DNA of 64,000 bases from Pyrenopolyporus hunteri (GCA_902806595.1 CADCXC010000005.1:992001-1056000); one strand, 5' to 3'; positions 45,908 through 60,119 are shown, counted from the first letter of the stretch. Translations and numbers: made by a program. The notes: a model not told the origin generated them from the sequence alone.

Positions 45908-48900
45908 TTTACTAACACAGTGCTGTCCTGCACCATTTAGCGCGTATATATTTCTCAATACGATGGCATCGTCGAACTCTCTCCGCACGTGAAACTACTT
46001 CGTCAAGGGATAATTATATGATTAAATCACCGTCCCTAAAATTCCCGATTTCTTCTAACAAGCCCCCTTCTATATGGAATACTCTCTATCCAGACAGTGT
46101 ATCCCGTATTCCGCCCATTGGACCACACCGGCCTGCAAGGAAGATGATCACGTCTTCGTGGCACAACGGTGAGAGCTCTCGGGGAACAGTGTCACATCAC
46201 ACGCAATGCAGACGCCATTTAGTTTACTCTCCTTGCTAAAACTCTACCACAACTTACTTCGCCCTAAATGGTTTATGAGGGGGCCCATGGTCTTAAGTTG
46301 GGCCTAGTATACTTTGGAGTTGCCTCTGGATTCGAAACACGAGACAAAGTATTCGAAATCCCGGTCGTAAACAGTCGATGCGTACAGTAGTTACCTTTCT
46401 ATGCTGGGTTTCTTTTCTTTTTTCCTTTCCTTCCCCTTTGTCCCCGTTTTCCTTCAGGGACATTCAGATCTACGTGGCTCCACAAGCACCAGCCAGCTGG
46501 ATTCGCGCCGTCTTCCCGCCATCTCTAGCCTACCTGACTACCTCATGGCCAACATGCCGCAGTTGCGTTCATTGTTGTTCTAGGCCCCTTATTGTTCGTG
46601 TGCACGCTTTCCACGGCCGAAACTAGCTGGCTCTAGCTGATCCCGGTCGATCGCTAACCGGCTGTAGCTAGCAGCGAAAAGGAGTTCAACGGTCCCTTCG
46701 TACAGCTCGTAGCCAAGACGCAACCCCCCACCACCCTCGTTGCGAGCTCCCTCACCACCAGCCATCCTGTGACGCACAAGTCACTTAAATTCTTGGACCC
46801 TTATTTCTTATATATAACCAGATATATGTTTACCCAGATAGGAAAACAATCTTTCTCTACTTGTGAATATCTACCAAGTTGGACAGATGACTACATACAG
46901 AGACCTCACCCATGATAAAACCTATCAATAGACCCAGGCTCAAGGATTCCCCGCACGATAAGGAGCGAGCAAGGGCTTGACAGAGGAGTTTAGGGAATTT
47001 TAGGGAGTCTTTACCCTCCAACCACCTTCAACCCTCAATTCAGAAGAGCCACTTTACGAACACATTGTCTCGGATTCGTGATGCTAGCTAGACTGATAAG
47101 ATGATGTGAAGTGGTGTTGAAGAACGAAGTCCTTATAAACATTCGATGGTTACATTTTTCGGTTGATCTGCAACCGCCATATCTCCCCCTGTGCTCATAA
47201 ATAGATCGCCTGACTCCGTCACCCTGCCACATTCATACCCAGCTGACCCACCGCCCTGATAACAAACAAAATAGCATATGAAGAGCCGCCTAATTGAGCT
47301 CTTCGGGCACTTTGATACTCATATCGAGCTACACTTGTTTTACGTCCACTAGTGTTTCAACGTACCTGTCCTGTGACGTTGCAGGTAATGCGCAACATCG
47401 ACAGCATATTAGATCCGTCCAAATCTCATCACACCCTTTATCGAGCACGTGAGCCCATTCCCTAATCACAGGTTAGAACAGACATTCCCCAGGTAAACGT
47501 ATATCATTCATCTCGGTCCTCTTCCGGCCCGGAAACTCTCTTGATTACCTGTTTATTAGTAACCTCGGTCATCTTTAACCCGACTTCTGGCTATTCCGTG
47601 TGACATATAAGTCTCGTGTATGTCCTCTTCATAATTAGGAAAAGTAGCCTAAGCAATCTCATCCCAGCCCGCTCTTGAGGTTCAATTTTCACTGAGTCTT
47701 ATAATCGCGGGATGAGGGCTAAGTAGAACCCGGTTTAGATTAATTCATACTCAAGGCTCGTATAGCAGCCAGGTCTATTCTTTGGTAAGATGAATACGAA
47801 TGAGTAACATCTATCTCCATCCGAACTCTATGTCTATACCTCTCAGTCGAGTACAGTCAACTAGATTAAAGCTCATACCGCCTATTAATAGCGTAATGGC
47901 TTCTTGAATATATACCTAGATAAATGACTTAGGAGGGTTATATATACGATGTTATGACGCGACTTACTGTATCGTCCCACGGGGAGATCATATAACGATA
48001 CCTACCTAGGTATCTACTCATTTTCTTGACGCCTCCCGTGGACTTATGCAATGGTTACTATGCTAAACACATAATGGTTAAATTGCTTGACATACGATAT
48101 CTATATGCTTAACTTAAGTGTTACAAGAGCTATTATTGTCATGAGGCTAACCATGCAGTGAGGGAAACAATTATGTCGTTGCACAAGCTATCCGCCAACC
48201 TAAGTATCCAGGCGGAAAGCCGAGCATACAAACTAGACAATGACAAAGGGACATATGTCTCTTCCGTCCACAATATGAAAATTATATTCATATTATTTCC
48301 TGCCCGCGATGTATTTGTCTGAGATATCGTTCATACAGCATGAAAACAGGTAGTTGTCTGCGTACCTAACGTAGATATTTCTAAACGGGAAGCACGCGAA
48401 AATGAAATCTCACTAGATATAAGGACAACACGGAATTTAAATAAAAATTCATCAGCTTAAATCCTCAAATATAAGTACTCACCCGTAAACAGAATCATAC
48501 CCCTAATTGAGAAGAATAAACAGCTCAAGAAATTTACATGAGGCTTGCTCTGTCACTCATAATGGTTAGCTTGTGAGATGAGTCGAGCATAGAGTTGAAG
48601 TCAGGAGATAGCAGTGAGGCACCTGTATGATATGGGTTGGACTATTTGCTACTTAAGCTTGGATTATTATCAACCTCCCTTTGGGGGGGCCCAAAGCCCC
48701 TTATACACTCATCCCACGGTCGACCCATACAACCGTCCTCACTCTTCTCCCCTTACTTACTTGGTATGGGGCGAGCTCTTAGGGACTAGGAATCAACTCG
48801 AAGAGCCGCGGTTTTGTACACGCGTGGTGGAGTGTCAAAGCCGTCTCATGGGTCGTTGTCGGTAGCTCAGCAGGGCTGGGCGACCTCACAGCACTGTAAG

Positions 48901-51340
48901 ATTACTCATATTCTCATTCTCTCCTAGAGAGTTCTAAATTGACGAAACATCATCTATTAATATGATCAATAAATAGGACTATACCACCGGCGTAGGACGG
49001 GGCACAGAACCTGACCATACCGGGCGTTATTTTATGAAGTGCTCATAAGCTATATTGAATATACATACAAAAACCCCGAACACAAATCATAATATTCCAG
49101 GATATCTCTTTAATTCCTTATATTTAGTTTGATATCTTAAGTGAAAAACTACCTAACGCACCGTGTCGTGTTCCCAAGCCACCATGAAGCTTAAAGGCCG
49201 ATTGCATGAAACCGCAACATACACGGGATCCTCAGCTCTACTGAAATACATAACATGAGATCTAAATTACTAAAGGATAAGCAGTACCTACAATAAGATG
49301 GCTAAGATTGACATATGGAATATCGACTACGGTCACGGTGCTCGTGTAGGGGGGCAAGTGATACGAAACGATGACTTGAACGCAGTCCTTAGCAATTAAT
49401 TAAGAAAAGATTAGTTAAGATAAGTTTAGTAATGAATACTACAATAGGCGGATCTCCTTGAAGCTATGACGGAGGGTATCCCTAACGAGAAAGCTCACAT
49501 GGAAAACTAGCCTACTCGTACTCTACCTCGCCATGATAAGCTCGGTTTTGCTAGGAGCTATCTTCGTTCTACTTGGTGATCAACATGGCAGTAACAAGGG
49601 AGACCCCAAGAATGCCTTTTCTATTAAATATGATGGGTTCTCTACATGATAGATCAAACCCTGAGTACGCGGATCATGTCCTTATAAACAACGAGACAGT
49701 GGAAATTTGATGAGAACGATACATGGCGTCAAACCCGAGCTGCAGGATAATATTCATTAGGATGTGGATATGAAACATGTATCCTTTGCCCCTATCATTT
49801 ACGTACTTATATCACCTACCCAAGCTACCTATCTAGCAGCTCGCTAGACAATGAAGTTGCCGCCCCTACGATATACCCGGCCTCTTGACATGAGCTTCCC
49901 CAACTGTGGATTCTGGTATTCGCTCCTTAATGACACTTTGAATAAATTTATTGGTTCTTGATTATCTATCTTAGGGTGGAGGTCCATTTGACATTGGCTA
50001 GAGTATACGATATCAAGGGCCTATCACTTGGTGGCTAGCTATCAACATCGTGTTGTATGCCCCTTAAATTAGAGACGGGCGCTTCGGGCATCTGCGTATC
50101 TTCCCAGGCAGCCAGACCGGCCATACTTCCTGGTTTATCGCGCCATTGTCCTTGATAGGGTTTGGGAGTTACTGGTACATCCCATACAGTCAAGGATGGA
50201 TCGGCTCGGACTCACTTCTGTCAAACTTAATGGTTGTTAACACTAAACGAATGGAGAAGTCAAGCTAGAGACCATACGGGATGACACTAATGGACCTCAT
50301 TATGGTGCTTATTCGTATTACTTAGGAAGGTAGTACATATTGGATAGACGAATGAAGCTATTCGCTGATTCTAGGGTCGAGCTGGGTTCTTTATAAGCGA
50401 GATTGCTATGCCATTTTCTCATCATAAAGAAATATAAGTAGGTACCTAGGTAGGTATGGTATATTTCTTATCTCTAAGTAGGTACGTTGACTTACATGGG
50501 AAATAATTTAAGTCTTCGCCGTCTCTGGATATTTCCCTCAATAAAATTGACCAGTTACCTACTCGAGGATAGATGCAGTAAACGATCTCCTAGGCCTCCT
50601 TTCTAGGGTTACGTACCTACGCGCAGGGCCACCGGGGCACTTTCTAAGCTATCTTGGGTAGCTACGGGTGGCGACTGAGATGTAGCGGATTAGCCGGCGA
50701 TGCCTTCAACTGAAGAGGTTGGCTACCACAGGATCATGATCGAGTTCATTCTTTGAAGATATCGAGCTTCAATGACTCATGGGGATCAGCTCATCCGAGT
50801 TCCGAACATGGAATCAAAATATTCCCAAGTAACGGGCGATCGTGGCCAGGATGGATGTCGTTGTCTCATTGATATGCATTTTCCTCCCGACTCTCCAATT
50901 ATTGACGCGCCCGACTAAATCCCGAGGAGTCAGGAGACACTTCTGCATGAATGGCGGTGAGCATGGCCTGCCGAAGCTGAAGCATTTCGATTCGTTTGAA
51001 ATTCTCCTAAGCAAGTTTTTTGTCCGAAGCCTAAGATGTTCACGTTGGGCAATCCTTGGGTACCTCGGCAAGACTCATTTATCCCCGTAAGAGCCCAAGG
51101 TTCCCAACGATCATTCAGTGGGTGGTGTCAGCATACCAACTTCAATCTTGACGTATGCGTGGTCCTGGGGCGGCCGTGTAGAGGGCAGAGTGACGCGGCT
51201 CGATGATTTTATTAGCCCGAGGTAGCCAATCGATAATAGGTCGAAATATTACTGAAGCCGTATAGGGTTGTCGTCGGTGAGCCCCGAGGGCCTATTCCAA
51301 GCGTCCGAATAGAACAGCGCTTAATCACCGACCGCCCTAC

Positions 51341-51384
51341 CTTTGCTTTGCTTTGCATTGTTTCGCTTCGCTTTGCTTTGCTTG
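51341..51384 (+). repeat. (CTTTG)n pentanucleotide microsatellite
   Basis: About nine imperfect CTTTG/CTTCG units run in tandem. Interrupted units (CATTG, TTTCG) suggest an old array. Confidence 0.8.
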
Positions 51385-52374
51385 ATGTTATCCCTCGATG
51401 CCTGGGTGGTTGGCAGCCGCTATTCTGAGGAGGCCTCCAGACGTCTTCTTCGCCGCAGACCCGGGTCGGGCCAGTGGGCCGCTAACACGACATGGACCGG
51501 GCAAACAGCTAAATAGGTCAATGAGGCAAAGTTGGTTTACTACAGTAAGTACCGTAGTGAGTAAAAGTACCCAGGTCTTATGAATTGGCAAACCCGTAGA
51601 ATTCGCGTGGTGGGTCCTTTTTCTTTCGTGTCCCGCTGGGGATATTCGTCCTTTGCTGCCGCCCGCTGCACCTAAGAGGGAGGCAACTCGAAGTAAGAGT
51701 GTTGAGCGGAGTCGGATGTTCCGCATCCTTCGGGTTCAATTTTCCAATTTTCCTATGAGGTCATCGCCTCATTCGTGCATTCGCAAGGGCACTCGCAAGG
51801 GGGATGCTAGATATAGCGCGAGTGTTCTAAATACGGCGGGGATTGCGGCCGAGAGTGCTCGAGAGCGTTGAGTTGTCGAGTCGGTGAGTTAGCTGCGCGC
51901 AGTTGTGGCTAATAAGTAACGTTGTGCTGCGCTGGCAAGCCGCAACGTGGAATGTTAAGTAATCAAGGTTACAGCTACACAGCCACATTTCCCCAGGGTT
52001 CACTCTAAATCAAGGCAGTGTGGGGGGGCTCATGATCGACAACATTAAGCACCTAATACATGTAATGTTAGGTACCTGTTTGCTGTTGTACCTACATGCT
52101 TGGGTCCAATGCATGAGGTTCTGTCTGCATAGAACCTAAGCTGCTTTTCTCTCGGTTTTCAGCTTCGCATGGATTTGAAGAGATACGTAAATTTAATAGG
52201 CTCCGTTTTGTGTGTCATGCATCGTATAGTCGGTGACATTAAGTCAAACTCAATGTATAATACCTATATGTAGGTACTTACGGAAGAATCTAGCTGTAAC
52301 TGTTCCATTTTTTCCCCTATACCCGGCTAGGAGGCACCTACGTATAACCAAGGTGGCAGCTGCAGAAGGTATCT

Positions 52375-52400
52375 TACCTAGGTACCTACCTAGGTACCTA
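52375..52400. repeat. Perfectly palindromic ACCTAGGTACCTACCTAGGT array
   Basis: Two CCTAGG palindromes are joined by GTACCTA units, giving a near-perfect self-complementary stretch of 26 bp. It is the clearest example of the dispersed motif described for the right arm. Confidence 0.7.
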
Positions 52401-55400
52401 TGCGCCTCGATTACATGCCAAGTTGGGAAAGGAACAAGGCAAGCCACAATCGATACAGATCCTGTAACTCCATTTCTGTATTCTTCTGCACTATTTCGGG
52501 CTCGGATGACTAGAATTAATAAACAAATATGAAAAGCATCATCCCGGAGGCTTCATCCTAAATCAGCATGACTCAAGGATCAAAAACGTGAAGAGCGGCA
52601 TAATGGAGAATGGGAAGGTCTACGGTGAGGCTTGACTTGTCCCTTTAATCAATGTACCCGATATAGCATTTTAATGCGATGGGATTCACTGGCTATTGTT
52701 TCTCTGGTAGAAAACCTTAATACCTATTGCGCGTCCCCGTAGCAGACTGGCCGCATGAAGTTTTTGACTTACGTAGTACAGGCCCGCTGGCCCGCTGACT
52801 TAATCTTGCTGGCGGCGGCTGCTCTAACAACTTAGTCCCCACTGATGCACTATAGAGATGCGCTATAGAACCCTTGAGCTGCATGGAAGTGGAGGTACAT
52901 GTAGTCTAGGTACGAACATACATGTAGGTACTACGGTACACTACATGTAGGTACGCATGCTCTCGAATTTTATCACGGTGGACGGGATAGACGAAACAAG
53001 ACGCAAAGACTTCTATCGGGCTGCCTCTCGTTCGGCTAGTCTGTGCCTCAGTCTTGCGGTTCTCGTATCTACCCAGTTCTGTTGATCCGCAACAGAGCGC
53101 ATACGGTGGAGGTAGCTTGGTGATCGGTATTCCTAGTATAGCTCGTTCAAGTGGACGTCATAAAGCATTCAACAGATCAAGCGCGAATACATACCTAGGC
53201 ACGCACCAACATAGATTGATAGGTACCTACCTACATAAGATCTAAAAGCGACGTGGCTTGTTACTATTATCAAGAATGAGAAGAAGTGAGGCGGCAAAGC
53301 ACGGAATTGTGGATCACGGAGATGCCGTTTCTAGCCTATTGTAGTACAAGGATAGGATACGTACCAGTACCTTGGATCAAGATAGAGGCGATGGAGCACG
53401 GGCCAGTGCAAGGTGTGCTCGGGCCTTGGAGCGTCGATACATGTCAAGTGACTCCGGTAACAGGAATTTACAGGAATTTTTGTTCCTTTTTCAACATCGC
53501 TGACCTTATTTCGCTGACCTTATTACCCCAGTCAAACCGTATCTCCACGCCTTCGCCAATCATCAATTCCTTCTAGTTTATTCGTCTTTTTCGGCCAATT
53601 ATGATGCTTCTATCAGATCTCGACTGACCGAAACAGCTGAGCAGCATGTCCCAATGATATTCGGATGGCTGCGGTGATCCTGCCTCACTCTGGGTGTGGA
53701 TGTCTCGAGTCCATGACCACATGATTGATTCCTTGCCGGGCGAGCGAGCTTAGATTCGGCACTTCTCGACCATGTAACATGGCTCGAGTTATGATGCTCA
53801 CACCCAACCGATGAGCCGCGTTGTCCAACTGCCTGTTGCCCCCTTTGACGCGTACCATGACCTGATGGGACCTCAACTCGCCAAACGTCGGCCTAGTGGG
53901 ACTTATAGGAGAAACGGAGGACTAATCCCCCAATTGAGTCACAATGCGATTAGGGGACCCGAAGAAAGCGTCCTAGTCCGTTAATCGGTTGGCCTGGGCT
54001 CCCGGGCGTAACCAAAACTCGATATTCCGGGACGGGAGCTAAGTTAGATAGTTAGTCGGCGCCGTCGCGGCATGTTTGGTCATCTTCCAGATGAGGAAGT
54101 AAATATACAGGAGAAGTCACCCCTTTTTGTTACATCCCTGAGGCTCCTTTTTATGAAACTCGAATTGAATTTATTTTCTCAAATTATCATTCGCTTAATC
54201 GTACCCTTATTTTCCGTTTGGCTCACATCTAGACTCAGAGGTCCCCAGAAAAGTCGTCCTGGTGCTTCCCTGATTCTGTCGATTTTACAACCAATGGAAA
54301 TTCGACCTTGAATTTGTTTCTCCACTTCGGTACTTTTCCGGCTCACGACAGCCAGCCAATTATAATACATAGAGGCCAATTCTCCTCGACACACCTCAAC
54401 TCACCTTCTGCCACTAACATGGCAGCTGCATGGGTCATAACCTTGACAGAAGCCATCGACTGGCTCTCGTTCAATTTAGACATCGCTCTAGCTCTCGTCA
54501 AACGGACTCGCTTTATTCTCTTCATCTTCATCCGGTAATACACACACACGCACAATGGGACCCCATCTTATGATGCCTCATATCCCCATGCTCCGTCGAA
54601 CCAACTCCTTGACGCTGTAAGCGCCTCCGTGAGGCTACAAGATTGCTCATCCTCCCTTGCAGTCGACGACTTTTATGGGTGCTGTACCCCAGACGCACAA
54701 TATTCGGAGGGCCCATTCACTTCCTGTAGGACTGGCCGGTAAGGAGTCCGAGGCGAGCGTCGTTTCTGCATGTTGCTCGAAAGGGAAGAACGAATACGTT
54801 TAGTAAAGCGCTAGTATCCTTTGCTGAGGCATATGCCTTGCTTACCTACCGGGTTTCATATTCTTTACTGAGGCGGCGACGCGTCAAGCAACCTCCCTTC
54901 TCATCTATATGCAAGTCATCAGGAGCTCCCCAGTATACAGAAGCATCGCGTTGCAGCTCCGGGGTTGCCGGGGTTTTCTACTGGCTGATAACGAGGATGC
55001 AGATATTATCAAAGGGATGTCATCGGACGATCGACGTTGAGCAACATTCACCAGCTATTCCTCAACTAGACACCCAGTTTCAACTACTTCCTAACGGGTG
55101 AGGAGCGGCATGTTGCATTGAGATGGGCAATCTCCAGAGATGATCAAGAGCTCCGGAAAATCTCCCAATAGCGAATGGGGCTCGCTATATCGGCTATCAA
55201 TAAGGCATGTTCCCCCAGACTAGCCGGTCATCACATGGATTTACAGAACAGCCTACATCTCGTAGCATGCATGAGTGCAACAACGTATGGCTCTTACCAT
55301 GGTGGTTCTAGACAGGGCCATAGCTCGCCTAGGAACTCTAATGCAGGCAGAGGTTGGCCCCGTACTTAGCTCGTTGGCGAGCCTTACGATGTAATGAAGT

Positions 55401-57145
55401 AGAGAATTAATGAATATTATGTCAGTTTGTTATTGGCAGCGTCTTTTTACATAATACCTTATCTAGGCCTAGTAGATATATCACATTTCGGAACTCGTTA
55501 GAGTATTAATTGTTGCAATGCGACGTTAATATACGAACATCACGTCTGAAAAGAATCACCGAGAGAAGGGGGTTTAATATTCTAAGAGTCCAATATGGAA
55601 CTAGTTCCATTGCAGATGGGCCGATGAATTGGGTAACGGCGATATCGGTACGTCTTCTCACGCAAACCCGACGTACAAGTACTTCATGTAGGTCTACGAC
55701 TCGTCCAAAGACTGATTCTTTTTATGGAGATTTCTCAGGTAATTATGTGATATCGTTAGATTTTGGAGGTTGAGACGTTAGACGAATATGGTACCATAGG
55801 TACCTTCTAATATATGGCATTGACGCCGAGAACTTCTTACACTTACATGTACCTAAGGGGATTAGGAAACTTGTACCGCCCAGGTTAAATAGGTACATTA
55901 CGGCATCCGAGTACATCTGATATACAGGATCTAATATAGGTACATGAGATATGTGTACCTCATTGAAGGGATGACTAAAGACTAACTCAAAGGCGAAATA
56001 ATAGGAGAGATAATAGCCGCTTCCTTACATGTATTTAGAGCATCGAACGCGTACCCGCTGGTGAGTACTTCAGGTATCGGACGGAGAAAGCTACTTCGGT
56101 CAACGTATTCTACCTTATCGTATTAATATGAGAGTTATATAGGTAGGTACGGTGTATGGTAGGTACCGACCTACCTTAATTCGAATGGGTTGCGCGGTGG
56201 ACCCAAGGGGGGGACCCGATGTACCGGTACAAGCCCCGACTGCAGGCCGCTGGTGGCGCTGCACTGGCCACACTGCAGCGTTTTTCAGCTCAGATCGTTC
56301 GGTACTAGTTCTCCCATTTGCCTACACGTTCAACTTTTTCTCTTCGGGCATATGCAAGTCGCAACACAGCCCTCCCCAAAAAGCGCAGTGCGACGAAAGG
56401 GCTCCTCTTTTGCCGCGCATGACTGGGATTATGTCGGCCGTGGTATCGGTGGATTACTTCTGATGCCTGCCAGGCCTTGCGTTGCCTCGTTCTGCGGATG
56501 CTACCTGGGTCTAACCTGACCTACCTGACCTGCTTGACCTACTGCTACCAACCTACCGAGCCAGCCCGACCTACCTGGCGTAGACGGTGGTTCCTAATGC
56601 AAGACAGTGGGCCGTCGTGGGAAAACCGTAGGAAACCAGGCCTGCCCGCATGCCCCATGCCTATCCCATTACCTCCCATAGTGGTACCTATCCCATTAGT
56701 ACCAGCTTAGGAGCGCTCCGAGGGATTGGAGATGGACGACCAGGGGGAAGAAAAGCCCCAAAAAAAATTCAACGATGGGCATGCTACTATATCATACACA
56801 CGGCGCGGAGGGGTGAGAGGCGGAGAACTAAGAGGAGAGGGCACCGAGAGGATTTTTGCTATATCACACCCCCCACACCCGCAACACGAGTTTCTTACCC
56901 TCCTCTTTCTTCTTCACGAGCTACTCGTCCACCGTTCTCTTCTTCTTATTTGCGGTCATAGGCGTGCACGCAAATCCCCCAGTCCTGGGAACGCCTACGT
57001 TTTCCGTACCGTCCTTTTTTATTATTATTATTCGTCTTTCCCATCTGACCGACCCCCCCCTCTGTTCCGCAAGTTCTTTCCGCCCTGAGATATCCCTTGT
57101 AACTTTTCCCTCTATCTTCCGAAGAAGGCCTACCCTAACCACACA

Positions 57146-58177
57146 ATGCCCCCACAACTATTACCGGCTTCCGCCGCCGCCTTTGCGCCGCGGGCTTCGT
57201 CCGTCAACGTCGTCCTAGGCTCTAAGGTCGAACCTTGGTTAACACAGACCCTCAAGCGCATCAACAGAGTTAAGAGGCCGCTCAACAGCATACCGCAACA
57301 CCAAAGATGCTTAACGGAGACTCTTTCTTCGCCGAATGCCATCTGGACCTTGGCGTCATTGATGCTACCCAAAGCTCCCGAGTCCGAGCTGCGCAAGGAT
57401 TCTAACCCGCTAATAGAGGCGCTCTTTAACTATCAGCTTATACACATCGAAGCATATATAGTTCATGTCGATATGGTGTTGCGGAACGAAGTCGCTTATA
57501 AGTTGACGCCCGACTCGATAGAGTCTCTCATCGAGTATCACAAGGAGATTTACTGTGTCAACGCCAAGGCCGATACGTACGATTGGCCCGAGAAGGAACA
57601 GCACGCCAAGAAATTGCATGAGGACTTCGTCCAGGCCATTAACAAGTTCGTTTACAGAACTCACGTCTCTGCGCTGGAGGGTTTGGAAGAGGAGGGAGCT
57701 GGAGAGCTGCTTTGTGGGAAGAGCGAGGAGGTCAAGAACAACATTATGGGGTTGCTAAATAAACCTCTGCTCCCGCCACCGCCGAAGATTGTCGATGTCG
57801 TCCGCCAGCCGCCATTGCTACCCAGTTCGCCGGTGGGCGTCAACATTTGGTCGCAGGCTACTCACTCGCCTGTCGTGCCCGCTCCGGTCGAACCGTGGCG
57901 AGTACTACCTTCTAGCCCCAACGTCACAGCTACCTCGGTAGACTCGACCGCACCGATCTGGGCTAATATGGCGCTACACGAAATTCAAGTGCCTTCACCA
58001 GGTGTACCGTACAGCCAACCGTACTCTTCAGCCGGGATGTTTTATAGCTCGCCGATGGTAACGTCTCCGATTCCGGCACTGCCACTCCCCAGCATGTTGG
58101 CATCGCAATGTGGTGTAGGTGTTGGGTATGGCGGTTTCGGTTGGGATCGATATCAGGAGTACACGACGACCATATGA
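57146..58177 (+). CDS. Hypothetical protein, helical N-terminus and Pro-rich C-terminus
   Basis: A single-exon gene encodes 343 residues. I do not recognise the family. Residues about 20-205 look globular and mostly helical, with ordinary codon use (for example LIEALFNYQLIHIEAYIVHV and PDSIESLIEYHKEIYCVNAK) and a conserved-looking Trp-Pro (DTYDWPEKEQ). Residues from about 206 are low complexity, rich in Pro, Ser, Val and Tyr (PLLPPPPKIVDVV, YSQPYSSAGMFYSSP). There is no signal peptide or membrane helix. The upstream 150 bp is pyrimidine-rich (about 56,900-57,130), typical of a fungal promoter and 5' UTR. The length of the open frame and its GC content argue that it is real; conservation needs a database search. 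Confidence 0.68.
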   Translation: MPPQLLPASAAAFAPRASSVNVVLGSKVEPWLTQTLKRINRVKRPLNSIPQHQRCLTETLSSPNAIWTLASLMLPKAPESELRKDSNPLIEALFNYQLIHIEAYIVHVDMVLRNEVAYKLTPDSIESLIEYHKEIYCVNAKADTYDWPEKEQHAKKLHEDFVQAINKFVYRTHVSALEGLEEEGAGELLCGKSEEVKNNIMGLLNKPLLPPPPKIVDVVRQPPLLPSSPVGVNIWSQATHSPVVPAPVEPWRVLPSSPNVTATSVDSTAPIWANMALHEIQVPSPGVPYSQPYSSAGMFYSSPMVTSPIPALPLPSMLASQCGVGVGYGGFGWDRYQEYTTTI

Positions 58178-60095
58178 CAATCACCGCCTACAACCGAGGA
58201 TCGCCTGCCAGTGGTAACGACTTCGTAGCAATCCTCCAACTACAGCGACAATTCGGTCCATACATCTCTCAATTTGAGCACCGCGCCCGCGGCATAGATC
58301 CGATCGCATCGCGCCCCAAGGCACCCCGGCGGCTCTCATTAACCAGGAACGACCCCTCGACCATTCTGACGTATATAATAATTTTGGGTTTTTTATTTGT
58401 TTTGTCCATGTTTAGCAAGCGAGCGTTTGATTTTATGGGGGAATATTTCTTGTCATACAACCGTCAGCTCGGTCACAGGCTGTATTCCTTTCACCACATC
58501 ATGGGCTGGGACTGGGTGGGTATCTGATTGCATTTACAAGTAGGGCAGGGCCTCGAGTTATACGAGGTTGAAATTTTCCTTTTTATGTTAAAATAAGAGG
58601 TATACGCAGCAATGCACCCGATCATCGCCCGGCAAAGACCAGGACAGGACAAGTGGATTTTGGATTACCACGTTTTTCCCTCTCGTTATACGGCATAAAG
58701 TGGCTTTCTTAGACAAAGACATCCCCCGACCGGTCAACCGCGACACTACGGACGACGATTACGCGGTTCGCGCACTCGCTTCAAGACACCTTTTTCTTTT
58801 ATTGTTGGTCCCCAGCGCCTCGATTTCATGTGTTACGATTATCGGATGGCCTAATGACGAATCTTCCTACGAGCTTAATGACGACTTCGGAAGACGAAAG
58901 GGACTAAACCCAACTTGACGTTGGCCCTCTTCATCGAAAGACGAATCTCCATCAAGCGACAACGGACTATTCAAGTGGAAGAGTACGAGGGACTGAGTCC
59001 CACAGCCGTATCCTCCACACGGTCGATTCCATACGCTTCGCATCGAAACCGACGTGAGAGCAGATTATCTGAGATGCTGCTTTTTCAGGGGCGGGCACTG
59101 GTTGCCAATACGCCGAGGCCTTTTGCGCATTCCGGGATCGGGCCTGGCAAGACCGGGAGCAATCCGGAACGCAACAGCTGGGACTTGAAAGCGAGGGGGG
59201 AAGATCTCACGATCACACAAAAGAAGCTGGGCATAATTTGGAATCCCCTGCTGGGCAGGGAAATGCGGAGCCCTTTACCCGCCGTTTCTGCCCACACATT
59301 ACTGGACCTATCAATTCGGCCCTCGGAATAAGGCCTCCCTCCCGGAGACTTGACTAAACGCCGCGCCGAGTTAAACGCGCGATGCGGCCGCTCTACTAGG
59401 ATAGGATGAGAGTACGTCCTTAGACATGCGAGCGGCCGTGGCAGTCGGTGAAAGGAGAGGATTGGACTTCTCGAGGGCTAGCGGGCTAGGAATGATGTGA
59501 GGCAAATTGTAGCACCATCTCACTACATCCGGATCTCGCGGCGCGAACGAAAGATTCCTCCGAGTAGAGTGAAGGAGAGTCACACAGGGCTTACAATGCT
59601 GCGCATGTAATAACTGTGTGGCATGAGATGCTGGATAGAGTACCGTCGGCGGCTGGCCCTGGAGGCGATTGTTGTACGCCGCCGGCATAATAAAAAAAAG
59701 CTCCCCCCCTGCATTGTTTAGTTTGAAGCCACTCATAGTATCTACCTAGGTAGTTAATTGAACAGCATCAAGTTCATGACAGCACGTTCCATGTGTTCTC
59801 TTAAGGGGTTGTCTATCATTGTTAGGTTCCAACGCGTGGGGCGTGCATGAGCGAGAGAAGGAAACGTAACACTTTATCGCATGCGCTGTGCCGTTAGACT
59901 CGGCCGTTGGGATGTTGAATGTTTTGGACTTGCCTTTCCGGTCATCATTCTCCGTTAGGGTACAGAGCAAGCATGTATTTGTACAATACCCGGTAAGTTT
60001 CGATTCTCTACGGTTCTAGCAACATGCGTGTCAGCGGGAAAGCAAGGCGGAAATAAATAAGATCGACTTTTTAGGCCTTGTTTTTCTCTTCCCAA

Positions 60096-60119
60096 TTTTT
60101 TTTTTTTTTTTTTTTTTTT
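60096..60119 (+). repeat. 24-nt T homopolymer
   Basis: An uninterrupted T run, A on the minus strand, in a non-coding interval. It is similar in length to the A run at 41,464. Confidence 0.85.

Larger units (their letters stand above)
44660..57145. other. About 12.5 kb without a recognisable gene
   Basis: Open frames are all short, lack family motifs and overlap at random. Base composition is mildly AT-rich without the CpG-only pattern of the RIP block. The region carries many palindromic CCTAGGTA/ACCTACCT sites (clusters at 45,763-45,790, 45,884-45,907, 50,442-50,455, 52,067-52,400, 52,890-52,955 and 55,798-56,185), a CTTTG microsatellite and, near its right end, the promoter of the gene at 57,146. 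It may include untranslated or non-coding RNA genes and old transposon relics that cannot be recognised by eye. Confidence 0.5.

Noticed and set aside
48850..48900. Sequence beginning GGTAGCTCAGCAGGG that resembles a tRNA D-arm
   Set aside because: No T-arm or acceptor stem can be paired with it.
53685..53876. Short minus-strand frame with protein-like composition
   Set aside because: Only 63 codons, no motif and no flanking exons that join to it.
58915..59736. Open frames of 121-138 codons on both strands
   Set aside because: No recognisable domain, no signal peptide and no plausible gene structure; length alone is not enough in this composition.
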